Assembly (NCBI GenBank): GCA_050014835.1
Contig: JBEKCO010000003.1
Span: 1 to 64,000 of the forward strand
Source: Bog-793 sp050014835
GTDB taxonomy: Bacteria; Actinomycetota; Acidimicrobiia; Acidimicrobiales; Bog-793
Direction: 5' to 3'
Length of the DNA stretch: 64,000 bases
Positions 9,199 through 17,026 of the stretch are shown here, in pieces. The notes beneath the pieces are model-generated. The model did no database searches. It saw only the letters and a list, made by a program, of their open reading frames with translations, and was not told where the DNA came from. Position 1 is the first letter of the stretch; each line of letters opens with the position of its first letter. The position numbers and the translations under genes are program-made.

Positions 9199-10758
9199 AT
9201 GCACCAACAAGCTACCGAGATGTTCGCCTCGGGCGCAGTCCGGGAGGGCATCTGCGTCGTCGACGGCTACGGCCTGAGGGTCGCCGTCGAGCGCCGCCAT
9301 CTCGTGATCGCCGACGGCATCGGCCGTGCCCGCAGAGTCCGACGCTTCGCCCGAGGCGACCGGTCCCTCCGGAGGGTCGTCGTGATCGGCAACTCTGGGA
9401 CCCTCAGCCTCGGTGCCCTCCGATGGCTGACCGATGTCAAGGTGCCTCTCGTGCACATCGACCTCGAGGGTCGTGTGCTGGCCGTATCCGGTGCGGAAGG
9501 CACCGACAGCCCGGCCCTGCGAAGGGCACAGGCCCTCGCCATGGCGAGGCCCGAGGGTCTCGAGGTAGCTCGTGGCCTAATCGCGAGCAAGCTCCAGGGC
9601 CAGCTCCGTGTCGCGTGCGGCCTGCTCGCAGAGGCCAAGGCCACGGCGGTCATCGAGGCAGCCATCGAGGATCTCGAGGGGGCTCGGTCGCTGAGCGAGA
9701 TCCTCTCGGCAGAGGCCATCGCAGCCTCGGCCTACTGGCCAGCCTGGGCGGACGTCCCTGTTCGCTTTGCCAGGGCTGACCTAGCCTCGATCCCTTCCCG
9801 CTGGCTCACAGTCGGGCAGCGCAGGTCCCCGCTCTCGGAATCGGCTAGATCGGCGGTAGCGCCTGCGCACGCCATCTTGAACTACTGCTACGCCCTCTTG
9901 GCCGCCGAGGTGCGCATCGCCTGCCTGACGATGGGGCTCGATCCCGGCCTTGGCATCCTCCATGCGGACAAGGCCAACCGGGACTCCCTTGTCGCCGACC
10001 TGATGGAGCCGGTGAGGCCGGAGTTCGACGCCCTCGTGCTCGAGCTGCTCGACCAGCGCACCTTCCGGGCCTCCGACTTCGCCGAGACGCGGGCGGGAGT
10101 CTGCCGGGTGCTAGCGCCGCTCACGCACGAACTGGCCGAATCGGCCAGTCGCTGGAGCAAGACCGCAGGGGCTGTCGCTGAGCAGGTGGCAGCGGATCTC
10201 TCCAAGACGAGTGAAGGCAGGGTCCGGCGGGTGTCGACGCCGCTTACCCAGCGCAGTAGGGCGGCCGCCGTGAGGCAGTCGTACGGACACGAGGCTCCCA
10301 AGCCATCCCAATCCAGGAAGGTCGCTCCGACCTGCCGGTCGTGTGGCGCTCCGACGCCGAGGCAGGGCTACCTCTACTGCAATCGGTGCCGCCCGGAGCG
10401 GAAGGCCCAGGCCCTCGCGGCGCTCCAGGAGGCCCGGCGCATTGCTCAGGACCGACGTGACAGGGAGGGGCAGGACCCCTCGCGGAGCGAAGAGGCCCTT
10501 GCCAAGCAACGCCGATCGATGCAACGGCGTAGGCGCGAGGAGCAAGAGTGGGAAGAGGCCGGTGGCGAGGCGCAGGACCCGTCCGTCTTCATCGAGGAGA
10601 TCCTCCCCCTCATCCAGCCCCTGTCGACCTTGCTGCTGTCGAGGGCGACGGGCCTGTCTCGCAGCTACTGCCTAGACGTCCGAGCCGGGAAGTACGTGCC
10701 GCACCCGAGGCACTGGGAGGCGTTCCGGCGAGCTGCCGACCCCGCGGCGGGCTGTTAG
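9199..10758 (+). CDS. cas1: Cas1 integrase (casposase) with C-terminal zinc ribbon and HTH
   Basis: This 519-residue protein starts at ATG 9199, behind AAAGGAG with a 9-nt spacer; a GTG 19 codons upstream has no such site. The N-terminal beta domain (about 10-95) and helical catalytic domain (about 110-340) are typical of Cas1. E172 lies in the EAIAASAYW helix. The strongly conserved block around residues 227-275 (ILNYCYALLAAEV, GLDPGLGILH255ADK, DLME270PVRPEFD) supplies the metal-binding residues. Beyond usual Cas1 length there is a CxxC-x11-CxxC zinc ribbon (C379, C382, C394, C397), a long basic and acidic linker, and a helix-turn-helix near 475-510 (SRATGLSRSYCLDV, PHPRHWEAF). Stand-alone Cas1 without cas2 or an array, beside PolB and inside inverted repeats, identifies it as the transposase of the casposon. 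Confidence 0.95.
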   Translation: MHQQATEMFASGAVREGICVVDGYGLRVAVERRHLVIADGIGRARRVRRFARGDRSLRRVVVIGNSGTLSLGALRWLTDVKVPLVHIDLEGRVLAVSGAEGTDSPALRRAQALAMARPEGLEVARGLIASKLQGQLRVACGLLAEAKATAVIEAAIEDLEGARSLSEILSAEAIAASAYWPAWADVPVRFARADLASIPSRWLTVGQRRSPLSESARSAVAPAHAILNYCYALLAAEVRIACLTMGLDPGLGILHADKANRDSLVADLMEPVRPEFDALVLELLDQRTFRASDFAETRAGVCRVLAPLTHELAESASRWSKTAGAVAEQVAADLSKTSEGRVRRVSTPLTQRSRAAAVRQSYGHEAPKPSQSRKVAPTCRSCGAPTPRQGYLYCNRCRPERKAQALAALQEARRIAQDRRDREGQDPSRSEEALAKQRRSMQRRRREEQEWEEAGGEAQDPSVFIEEILPLIQPLSTLLLSRATGLSRSYCLDVRAGKYVPHPRHWEAFRRAADPAAGC

Positions 10759-10936
10759 GAGCTTGAGCCGTCGAGCGGCCCTCCGCGATCAGGGTTCGAG
10801 TCCCCCAGCGTCCGGTTCCGTCGGTCGCCCGAGGGATTGGGGTTCTGGCGGCGCAGTGCGGAGACTCCCGAGGCGTGCCGGGAGGCGGTCCGGGCGGACC
10901 CTCCGGTGGAGGGAGCCCACGACCGACCCCCGGCTC

Positions 10937-11485
10937 TCATGGGTGATTATCCCGAGGTCGCGGTCGCCTGAGTCCTTGGCGGTTCGGGACATTGACGTCG
11001 CTCGGTGACTCGGCTTGTGGACGGGCGACTGGCGGGGTTTTTCCAGGTTGATGCCGTTTTGCGTCTCGGATCGCTCCGGCGACGGTTGCATAGTCGTCTT
11101 CGTCGATCGGCACGAGCGTTCGGTGCATCACGCCGGGCCATTCTCGTTCGCTCCGAATCAACTTGAGCTGTGGGATTAACACTCGAAACGGTACGCCGTG
11201 GCGGAGCGGGAGCATGTCCTGGATCGTGATCGCGCAACTCTTCGCAAATGTCTCTCCTGCGACATCCTGTGTAATGGCCCTTACTGGAGAAGCGATCGTT
11301 CCCAGAGCGAGTAGCTGTGACTCATCCAGCGTCGGGTTGCCGTACGCGCCTCGCGAGGTATAGATCGCGAATCGGTCGCCCTTGTTCAGTTCCTCTGCCT
11401 TAACGTGCGCCCGAAAGGCCATGCATTTTTTGTCCAGTATCCACTTCAGCGCATCAGACTTTCCGATGACGATTAACCAGGGCAT
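10937..11485 (-). CDS. EVE-domain protein
   Basis: This 182-residue protein starts at ATG 11485. Residues about 1-145 match an EVE (PUA-like) fold: an opening strand and Trp (PWLIVIGKSDALKWIL), the KGDRFAIYTSRGAYG loop, and later strands with PFRVLIPQL. The last 35 residues are a disordered Pro- and Arg-rich tail. EVE domains recognise modified bases and are often attached to or beside modification-dependent restriction systems. The gene follows the restriction endonuclease gene by 67 bp on the same strand, so it likely belongs to that restriction-modification set. It is convergent with cas1; the 178 bp between them hold no gene. Confidence 0.72.
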   Translation of the reverse strand: MPWLIVIGKSDALKWILDKKCMAFRAHVKAEELNKGDRFAIYTSRGAYGNPTLDESQLLALGTIASPVRAITQDVAGETFAKSCAITIQDMLPLRHGVPFRVLIPQLKLIRSEREWPGVMHRTLVPIDEDDYATVAGAIRDAKRHQPGKTPPVARPQAESPSDVNVPNRQGLRRPRPRDNHP

Positions 11486-11552
11486 CGTTCATCTCCGGTC
11501 GCGGCTTCGAAAGACTCCAGCGCGAGCAGGACACATCGTCCTGACGGCGGCC

Positions 11553-12440
11553 TCATTCAAGCAACTCCTGTACTTCGGTTGCGGATAAGTCAAGTAGGCC
11601 AAGTTGCGCCGCCTTCGCACCTTTGCGGCCCAATGCCCAAGGCTTAGGATACATGCCTGTTACGGAGTAATCGGCCCCGTTGTCGCGGAGGAATCTCTGG
11701 AGAGGTTGGTACGGAATTCGTTTCAACTTCCCGAAATTCGTGTCCTCATTGAAGTCGTAACCCTCAGATTCCTTGCGACCGTAGTGCTCGGTGTCGACAG
11801 GCAACCCGTTGGATTTCTTGGCCTTGCCGATCCGGCTCAAGATCGCGGGTGTCTCGAAATCCCCAAACCAGTAGCCGCCAGACACGCGGAGCCGATGGTC
11901 ACGAGCGCGAATGCATTCGATCATCGAGAAGACCGCCAGGTTCGTTATGGTCGGGCAATACAGCTCAGCGTCGTGTCTGTGAGGTTGGAGCTGATACGCG
12001 AGGAGCAACATCACGTCGCGGCTGGGGTCAACGTTCTTCACTGTGACCTTCTGGGTAAGGCGTGCCGAGGGCTCCCGTCTCGTTTCCGTTACCTTCATCA
12101 CCGCCTCAGCGGGATCGACGTAGAGCAGTTTCAACTCCAGCCGCTTCCCCGAAGGTTCGTGGAGGTAGTCCGGATACCCCTCTCTGTCCTTCAGAATGCC
12201 CTCGTGCTTGACGAGTCCGAGTGCTCGGAAGAGTTCCCCTTGGCCTTGAACGATCTTGTCGAGCTGGGGAATGCAGGCATCCATCAACACACCCACAATC
12301 GTCCCGATCTGAGACGGTTCGAATCCGATAAGGATCTCTCGTGGGAGCTTCAGGACCTCGAACTGGACTTCGATAAGGCCCGAAAGCGCGGCGTGCAGGT
12401 CGTCGAGCTCCGATTGGGTGATCTCGGGAGCGACCGTCAC
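11553..12440 (-). CDS. PD-(D/E)XK restriction endonuclease
   Basis: This 295-residue protein starts at GTG 12440, preceded by GAGGGAGGGG. That start overlaps the stop of the XRE gene (GTGA), so the pair is translationally coupled. A nuclease core is visible: P90-D91 (GYPDYLHE), then E102-L-K104 (KRLELKLLYVD), which is the PD...ExK pattern of type II-like restriction enzymes. Downstream strands (DVMLLLAYQL, YWFGDF) complete an alpha/beta fold. Its neighbours are an XRE controller and, divergently, an N6-adenine methylase with a specificity subunit, so it is the likely cleavage subunit. There is no helicase as in type I HsdR. Confidence 0.75.
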   Translation of the reverse strand: MTVAPEITQSELDDLHAALSGLIEVQFEVLKLPREILIGFEPSQIGTIVGVLMDACIPQLDKIVQGQGELFRALGLVKHEGILKDREGYPDYLHEPSGKRLELKLLYVDPAEAVMKVTETRREPSARLTQKVTVKNVDPSRDVMLLLAYQLQPHRHDAELYCPTITNLAVFSMIECIRARDHRLRVSGGYWFGDFETPAILSRIGKAKKSNGLPVDTEHYGRKESEGYDFNEDTNFGKLKRIPYQPLQRFLRDNGADYSVTGMYPKPWALGRKGAKAAQLGLLDLSATEVQELLE

Positions 12441-12769
12441 CGCTGACCCCTCCCTCTTGGAGTTGTGCGGTCGTGGGTAACCAGTACCCGGAGCGACGGG
12501 GGAAGGACGGAAGGGAGATCCACGCCCAGCGCCGAGCAGAGATCTAAGGCCTCGATCAGGTCGATCCGCCGCTCGCATGTTTCAATCTTCGACACGTACG
12601 CCTGTGTGCGGCTCAGTCGGGATGCAAGTTCCGCCTGGGTGAGCCCTGCTTGTCGGCGAGCGGCGCGGAGTCGCGCAATCACCTCCGCGTATCGAGGGTC
12701 GTGGATCGACGTGGGCTGGTCTCGATTCCCCAGTTTGGAGTTCGTCGATATCTTTGTCACCGGCCACAT
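12437..12769 (-). CDS. XRE-family regulator (restriction controller-like)
   Basis: This small protein (110 residues from ATG 12769) has a Cro/C1-type helix-turn-helix (LRAARRQAGLTQAELASRL, then RTQAYVSKIE) and the trailing helix EALDLCSALGVDL. The true start is uncertain: TTG 12796 and GTG 12760 are alternatives, and none has a strong ribosome-binding site. It lies between the divergent methylase gene and the coupled endonuclease gene, the standard place for a C-protein that delays endonuclease expression after entry into a new host. The stop overlaps the endonuclease start by 4 bp. Confidence 0.78.
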   Translation of the reverse strand: MWPVTKISTNSKLGNRDQPTSIHDPRYAEVIARLRAARRQAGLTQAELASRLSRTQAYVSKIETCERRIDLIEALDLCSALGVDLPSVLPPSLRVLVTHDRTTPRGRGQR

Positions 12770-12797
12770 CCGAGCCGACTGGGCGGCTAACTCCAAA
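12734..12797. promoter_or_regulatory. Possible operator: inverted repeat between XRE and methylase genes
   Basis: TTTGGAGTT at 12734-12742 and AACTCCAAA at 12789-12797 form a perfect 9-bp inverted repeat with centres 55 bp apart. Slightly extended similarity reads GTTTGGAGTTCG against AATTTGGAGTTAG. The pair straddles the start region of the XRE gene and lies upstream of the divergent methylase. It could be the operator bound by the XRE protein, although the left arm falls inside the predicted coding region. A TACAAT -10-like hexamer for the methylase is at 12851, with no clear -35. Confidence 0.3.
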
Positions 12798-12889
12798 TTC
12801 GATTATTTCACGGCCCATGACGGATGACGCTCCGCAGAGCCACACTGAGCTACAATGCCCGGGAGTCGGGAGAACAACGGGAGAACATC

Positions 12890-14200
12890 TTGGCCAAGCG
12901 TCACCATCTTGTGCGGGGCAGCTGGGAGTCGATCTTGGGGCGGCTCGAGGAGCTCGTGCTGGCGAACTCCGGAGAGGACGAGTTCCAAGAGATCTTCAAG
13001 CTGCTCCTCGCGAAAGTTTACGCCGAGAGCCACCATCAGTCGGAGGGTCTGTTCGCAACCGCGAAGACACCCGAGCAGACCGCTCGAAACATCGATGACT
13101 TGTTAGGTCTTGCTGCCCGGCAATGGAAGGGTGTCCTCGAGGACGCCCCAACGATGCGGCTACGACCAGATCACATTGCGGTTTGCGTCGAAGCAATTGA
13201 ACATGTCGGACTTCTCGACTCGAACCTCGAAGTCTTGGATGCGCTATTCGAGGATTTGATGAGTAAGTCATCGAAGGGAGCAAAGGGCCAGTACTTTACG
13301 CCTCGCTACGTCGTCGACTGCTGCGTAAAGCTCGTAGACCCAAAGCCCTCCGAGACTGTGATGGACCCCGCTTGCGGCTCCGCCGGCTTCCTGATTCACA
13401 CGCTCACTTATGTCAAAGAGCAGAATCCGAGTCTCGATTTGAAGGAGTATGCACGATCGCGAGTCTGGGGTGCGGACTTCGACCCGCGGGCGATTCAAGT
13501 AGCTCGGGCACTTATGCTCGTAGTTGGTGACGGCCACAGCAACTTGCTGCGGATCAACAGTCTCCTGACGCCGACCGCGGCGCCTGATCTGTTCGATAGC
13601 ACCCCGACGGCCATGAACGAGCCGACTCTCGAGGACCTGTTGCGGACTCGATGGAGTTCGTTCAGCGGGTTCGACGTAATCATGACTAATCCGCCGTTTG
13701 CCGGCGAAGTCCGGGAACCGGAACTTCTCGGACGTTACCAATTGGCTCGTAAGTCTGGGCGTACGGAGCGCGACATTCTCTTTCTCGAGCGCTGCTTGTC
13801 TCTGCTGCGACCTGGGGGACGGTTAGCAATCGTTCTTCCTCACAACAAGTTCGCATCCTCGGTTTGGGCTTATGCGCGTCAGTGGCTGATTCAGCGCGCA
13901 CAGATCGTCGCGGTGTTAGGTTTAGGTCGCTACACGTTTCTTCCTCATACAAGCCAGAAGGCAGCAATCCTTTTCCTTCGCAAGCGAGATCACATCGAGC
14001 GATCCCCCGATAAAGAGCCGATTCTCTTCCTTTTGAGCGAACGAGACGGCAAGAATTCGAAAGGCGAAATCATTCCGCGGGGAGGAGTCGCGTTCGACGC
14101 TCCCGCCTGGGTGAGAGCGGATCACGACTTGAGTGAGGTCGTGCCTGTCTTCTCGGAATTCATAGAAGCCAACGGCATCGAGTGGGCAACCCATGGCTAG
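12890..14200 (+). CDS. N6-adenine DNA methylase (HsdM-like)
   Basis: This 436-residue protein starts at TTG 12890, behind GGGAG with a 6-nt spacer and downstream of a TACAAT hexamer; an in-frame ATG at 12824 lacks a ribosome-binding site. The N-terminal helical region of about 120 residues is HsdM-like. The AdoMet-binding motif DPACGSAGF follows at about residue 160, and the catalytic NPPF at about 265 (VIMTNPPFAGEV). Later motifs include GGRLAIVLPHN. It should methylate adenine at sites chosen by the downstream specificity protein, whose ATG overlaps its stop by 8 bp. The layout resembles type I M and S genes, but the partner endonuclease is a small PD-(D/E)XK protein on the other strand. 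Confidence 0.88.
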   Translation: MAKRHHLVRGSWESILGRLEELVLANSGEDEFQEIFKLLLAKVYAESHHQSEGLFATAKTPEQTARNIDDLLGLAARQWKGVLEDAPTMRLRPDHIAVCVEAIEHVGLLDSNLEVLDALFEDLMSKSSKGAKGQYFTPRYVVDCCVKLVDPKPSETVMDPACGSAGFLIHTLTYVKEQNPSLDLKEYARSRVWGADFDPRAIQVARALMLVVGDGHSNLLRINSLLTPTAAPDLFDSTPTAMNEPTLEDLLRTRWSSFSGFDVIMTNPPFAGEVREPELLGRYQLARKSGRTERDILFLERCLSLLRPGGRLAIVLPHNKFASSVWAYARQWLIQRAQIVAVLGLGRYTFLPHTSQKAAILFLRKRDHIERSPDKEPILFLLSERDGKNSKGEIIPRGGVAFDAPAWVRADHDLSEVVPVFSEFIEANGIEWATHG

Positions 14201-14864
14201 AAGCGCTGTGGTCCGGGTTGCCGACCTGGACTTTGGCACCGTGCTTGCGCCCGAGCGGTATGACCCCCGGCGACAAGTCGTGAGCGAAGGTATCCCACTG
14301 ACCGATGTGTGCATGATTGTTCGGGAGAGCGTCAGCAGCAGCGGCAGGGCCGGGCAGGCTGATCGCCTCTACTACGTGCTCGATACATCCGCGGCTCGGG
14401 AGGGGTTTCTCGTCATTGATCGCCCACCAGTGCCTCGGGCGGACATAGGCAGCCTCAAGAAGCGGGCTCAGGCGCGGGACGTCCTGATTTCGCGCCTTCG
14501 CCCTTACCTTCGACAGGTCGCCTACGTGGATGATGAGGCGGTGAACTGGGAAGAGGCCGAGCTCGCGTGCAGCACGGAGTTCTACGTTCTTCGTCCACTC
14601 GACGGCCGTAGCATCGCTTTCCTAATTCCGTTCCTTTTGAGCCCGGGGGTTCAGGCTCTCCTCGCGGCATCTCAGGAAGGTGGGCATCACCCGCGCGTCA
14701 ACGAAGCAACGCTTCGGAGTCTCAGAATCCCACGGGACGTGATCGCGACGCGGGCGGAAGCCTCTACCAACTTGGAGCAAGCTGCTGGTGACATGCGCCG
14801 TGCTACGCAAGTCGTCGCCAGATTGGTGGCGAAAGCATCGGAGAGCTGGGTTAACCCTACCTAA
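14193..14864 (+). CDS. Half-size specificity subunit (HsdS-like)
   Basis: This 223-residue protein starts at ATG 14193 and overlaps the methylase stop. It has one target-recognition-like region (ISRLRPYLRQVAYV, then EFYVLRP) and a helical tail (ASTNLEQAAGDMRRATQVV), whereas full HsdS proteins carry two such halves in about 400 residues. A half-size subunit is expected to act as a dimer and recognise a symmetric site, as known for some single-domain S proteins. It directs the methylase and possibly the endonuclease to a sequence. Confidence 0.75.
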   Translation: MARSAVVRVADLDFGTVLAPERYDPRRQVVSEGIPLTDVCMIVRESVSSSGRAGQADRLYYVLDTSAAREGFLVIDRPPVPRADIGSLKKRAQARDVLISRLRPYLRQVAYVDDEAVNWEEAELACSTEFYVLRPLDGRSIAFLIPFLLSPGVQALLAASQEGGHHPRVNEATLRSLRIPRDVIATRAEASTNLEQAAGDMRRATQVVARLVAKASESWVNPT

Positions 14865-15219
14865 GCCCAGACTGCCGCGGGTGCGTGCCCCCGTAATTCA
14901 GCACCTGCAAACTGGGGTGTGCCCTAAGTTTCGTTGATAGTGTCAACCAAACCCGGACCGGACTTGGGCGGCGTGAGCCCAGAATCGACCGTCCGCCGAG
15001 CCCCGTCACATCCCTATCTTGACCTGTGAATGGCCCTCATCGTGTCGACGAGGGCCGAAGGGGCGCTGGGAAGGCGGCTGACGCCCCGGAGGCGGCCGAC
15101 GCCCCGCAGGCGTCGGAAGGTTCGCAGTGCTGGGTCGGGGTGGTGATTCTCGCCGTTGTGCTGACGGCAAGCCCGCGAGACGGCTGCCCTATTCAAACGG
15201 CAACTTCTCCATCTCGCGG
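14865..15219. other. Intergenic stretch with tandem repeat and hairpin
   Basis: These 355 bp lie between the convergent specificity-subunit and TOPRIM genes. No convincing gene is seen. Around 15074-15112 there are two imperfect 18-bp units of the form GCGGCYGACGCCCCGSAG, followed by a hairpin. Confidence 0.5.
15096..15116. terminator. Candidate bidirectional terminator hairpin
   Basis: CCGACGCC and GGCGTCGG form a perfect 8-bp stem with a 5-base loop, in the gap between two convergent genes. There is no T-tract, so it may be a stem-only terminator or a structural repeat. Confidence 0.35.
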
Positions 15220-15852
15220 CTACAAGGTGCGAAGAAACTCAATAAGCGGTCGGAATGCGATATGACTCCAGTCGAATACGTGGTTGTCGGCGGCTTCCCC
15301 GATCAATCTCTTGCCCTTCGACGCGACCAGAGCTTGCATCTTCAATTTCGACTCGTGTGCTGCATTCATAGATACCATTCCGGTTATACAGCTAGCGAAC
15401 GGCTCAACACATCCCATGTGAGGATCGCCGGCCATGCAGTCGAGGAAGATATCTTCAAAAACGCCATTTCCTGAGTTGTCGGGAGAGATGAAGACAGTCA
15501 CGTCGGGTGTTCCCCGTGCTCGGCTCAATGGGGCAGCTGGAACGGATAGGCCTGCAACCTCAAGAGCACCAGTGACATTGGACCACGAAACGGCGAAGCT
15601 TTGTTCCGCGTCGCACAGAATGCCAACGGATTGGACCTCAGAGAAACCACTCGCCTTTCTGGCTACACTCAGCTTCTCACCGAGATTGGTCCTTCCGTGC
15701 AGGTCCCGCAGTCCAAGTCCCGAAATCGATTGGTCTTGCATCAACGCTGCAATCGCTCGAAACTCATCGTCGCCCTCTACAAAGAGCACCTTGCGTTGCG
15801 CAGATGCATCACCCCATTTAAGGGTCGACACCCTATCGGACCTCAAATCCAA
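15220..15852 (-). CDS. TOPRIM-domain protein (DUF3226/DUF4435-like)
   Basis: This 210-residue protein starts at ATG 15852. Near the N-terminus it has the TOPRIM opening KVLFVEGDDEFRAI with the catalytic-type Glu, then VGILCDAEQS, where the second acidic motif is D-A-E. A C-terminal patch (DNHVFDWSHIAF) may complete the site. It overlaps the 3' end of the upstream ATPase gene by 20 bp, so the two form one operon. Paired ATPase and TOPRIM proteins occur in split OLD-family nucleases and in PARIS (AriA/AriB) anti-phage systems. Here the TOPRIM half would be the nuclease or effector. Confidence 0.72.
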   Translation of the reverse strand: MDLRSDRVSTLKWGDASAQRKVLFVEGDDEFRAIAALMQDQSISGLGLRDLHGRTNLGEKLSVARKASGFSEVQSVGILCDAEQSFAVSWSNVTGALEVAGLSVPAAPLSRARGTPDVTVFISPDNSGNGVFEDIFLDCMAGDPHMGCVEPFASCITGMVSMNAAHESKLKMQALVASKGKRLIGEAADNHVFDWSHIAFRPLIEFLRTL

Positions 15853-16996
15853 GTTCGAGAGCTTCCCCTAGTTCCTCGGCAGTAAACCCAATGGCCTTAA
15901 CTGCCTCGCCATCGCGCTCAACACGAAAGACCCGGAAGTCCTCACCGCTCGGCAACAATCCAGGATCTCGACTGAAATATCGTTGCGCAGCAGCTATACA
16001 CTCAAGTGAGTGCGTTGTCGCAACCAATTGGACTCGGGACTGTCTCGTCGCCTGGTCAAGCGACGCCCAAATGGATTCGAGCACCGAGTAATGAAATCCG
16101 TTTTCAATCTCGTCAATTAGCAACAGGCCGTCGCGTGCCGAAGCGGCGTCAACAAGCAGGGAAGTGAGCTTCTCGGTCCCTTCACCCATAAGCTTCAGCG
16201 GCATCTGATGGCCGATGCCGATGTCGCCGTAGAGCTGAGCACCGATGGGAGTCGCGACAGTCGTGATGTCCTTCAGACGGGGCTCCATCATCTTAAGGCT
16301 CTCGACCAATTCTGGAACTTGCTTTTGAACCACGAGTTGTCCAAACAGTTGTGCCAATTCGTTAGGGTTCCCATCCGCTCGACTGGGCCGATAGATAGCG
16401 GGCATGGTGGCTTGAGGAAGAGCGCCTGACACGCGTAGTTGGCCGCTCTGTTCGAAGATTATGTAACCCGTAGTTTGTGGAATCATAAATCCGGACGAAG
16501 TTTGCTTCCCTGGGACTTGTAACTCCAAAACATGTGGCTGCGCCCCAAAGGCCCATACCTCCGAATCAACAATTGGTTGCCCCGGGAATAGCACAGGAGC
16601 AACTTTCTCTTGGATCTCCTGGGCGTCGATGAGGTTCCTGAGGCGCAAGGTTGACGTTTCCGAATTGTTTGTGGTGATAGCAATTTCGATTGGCTGAGAG
16701 ACCTCGTATCTGTGAAACCATGCTGCCCAAGGCGCCTCAACACCGCGCATAAACGGTTGGAAGCCCCAGTTTGGTGAATTTCTGACAGGGGCATTCAGGA
16801 CCAGCATGAAATTGTTGAACGGCATGTTCTTGAGCTGCAGAGCTTCAAGGACCGCGGTCTTTCCAACATTGTTTAATCCTGCAATGAGGTTGATTCGGGC
16901 CAGAGGCTCAAGGATCAGGTCTTTGAATCCTCGGAAGTGCGAAATGTTCGCGCGGCGAATGAACCGACCGTCAGTCCCTGACGATTCGAAGGTCAT
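15833..16996 (-). CDS. AAA/ABC-type ATPase (OLD or PARIS AriA-like)
   Basis: This 387-residue protein starts at ATG 16996. The N-terminal strand and FRGFKD motif lead into Walker A GLNNVGKTAVLEAL (about residues 40-53). A long insertion follows, then the C-terminal half of the ATPase with LLLIDEIENGFH (Walker B, about 293) and TTHSLECIAAA (H-switch region). This is the AAA_15/AAA_21 layout shared by RecF-like, OLD and AriA proteins. It lacks a fused TOPRIM domain; that function is supplied by the overlapping downstream gene. An anti-phage sensor role is inferred from the pairing and the defence-rich context. Confidence 0.8.
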   Translation of the reverse strand: MTFESSGTDGRFIRRANISHFRGFKDLILEPLARINLIAGLNNVGKTAVLEALQLKNMPFNNFMLVLNAPVRNSPNWGFQPFMRGVEAPWAAWFHRYEVSQPIEIAITTNNSETSTLRLRNLIDAQEIQEKVAPVLFPGQPIVDSEVWAFGAQPHVLELQVPGKQTSSGFMIPQTTGYIIFEQSGQLRVSGALPQATMPAIYRPSRADGNPNELAQLFGQLVVQKQVPELVESLKMMEPRLKDITTVATPIGAQLYGDIGIGHQMPLKLMGEGTEKLTSLLVDAASARDGLLLIDEIENGFHYSVLESIWASLDQATRQSRVQLVATTHSLECIAAAQRYFSRDPGLLPSGEDFRVFRVERDGEAVKAIGFTAEELGEALELGFEVR

Positions 16997-17026
16997 TGCA
17001 AACTCAGTCTCCTACGGAAACAAGGC

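Noticed and set aside
10785..10815. T-arm-like string (GGTTCGAGTCC) after cas1, suggesting a tRNA or attachment site
   Set aside because: The flanking bases do not form an acceptor, D or anticodon stem, and the element's real ends are at 1676 and 18823. At most it is a tRNA fragment.
15026..15265. Small rightward open frames between the specificity subunit and TOPRIM genes
   Set aside because: They cross the repeat and hairpin and run into the opposite-strand TOPRIM gene; no ribosome-binding site or protein-like composition.
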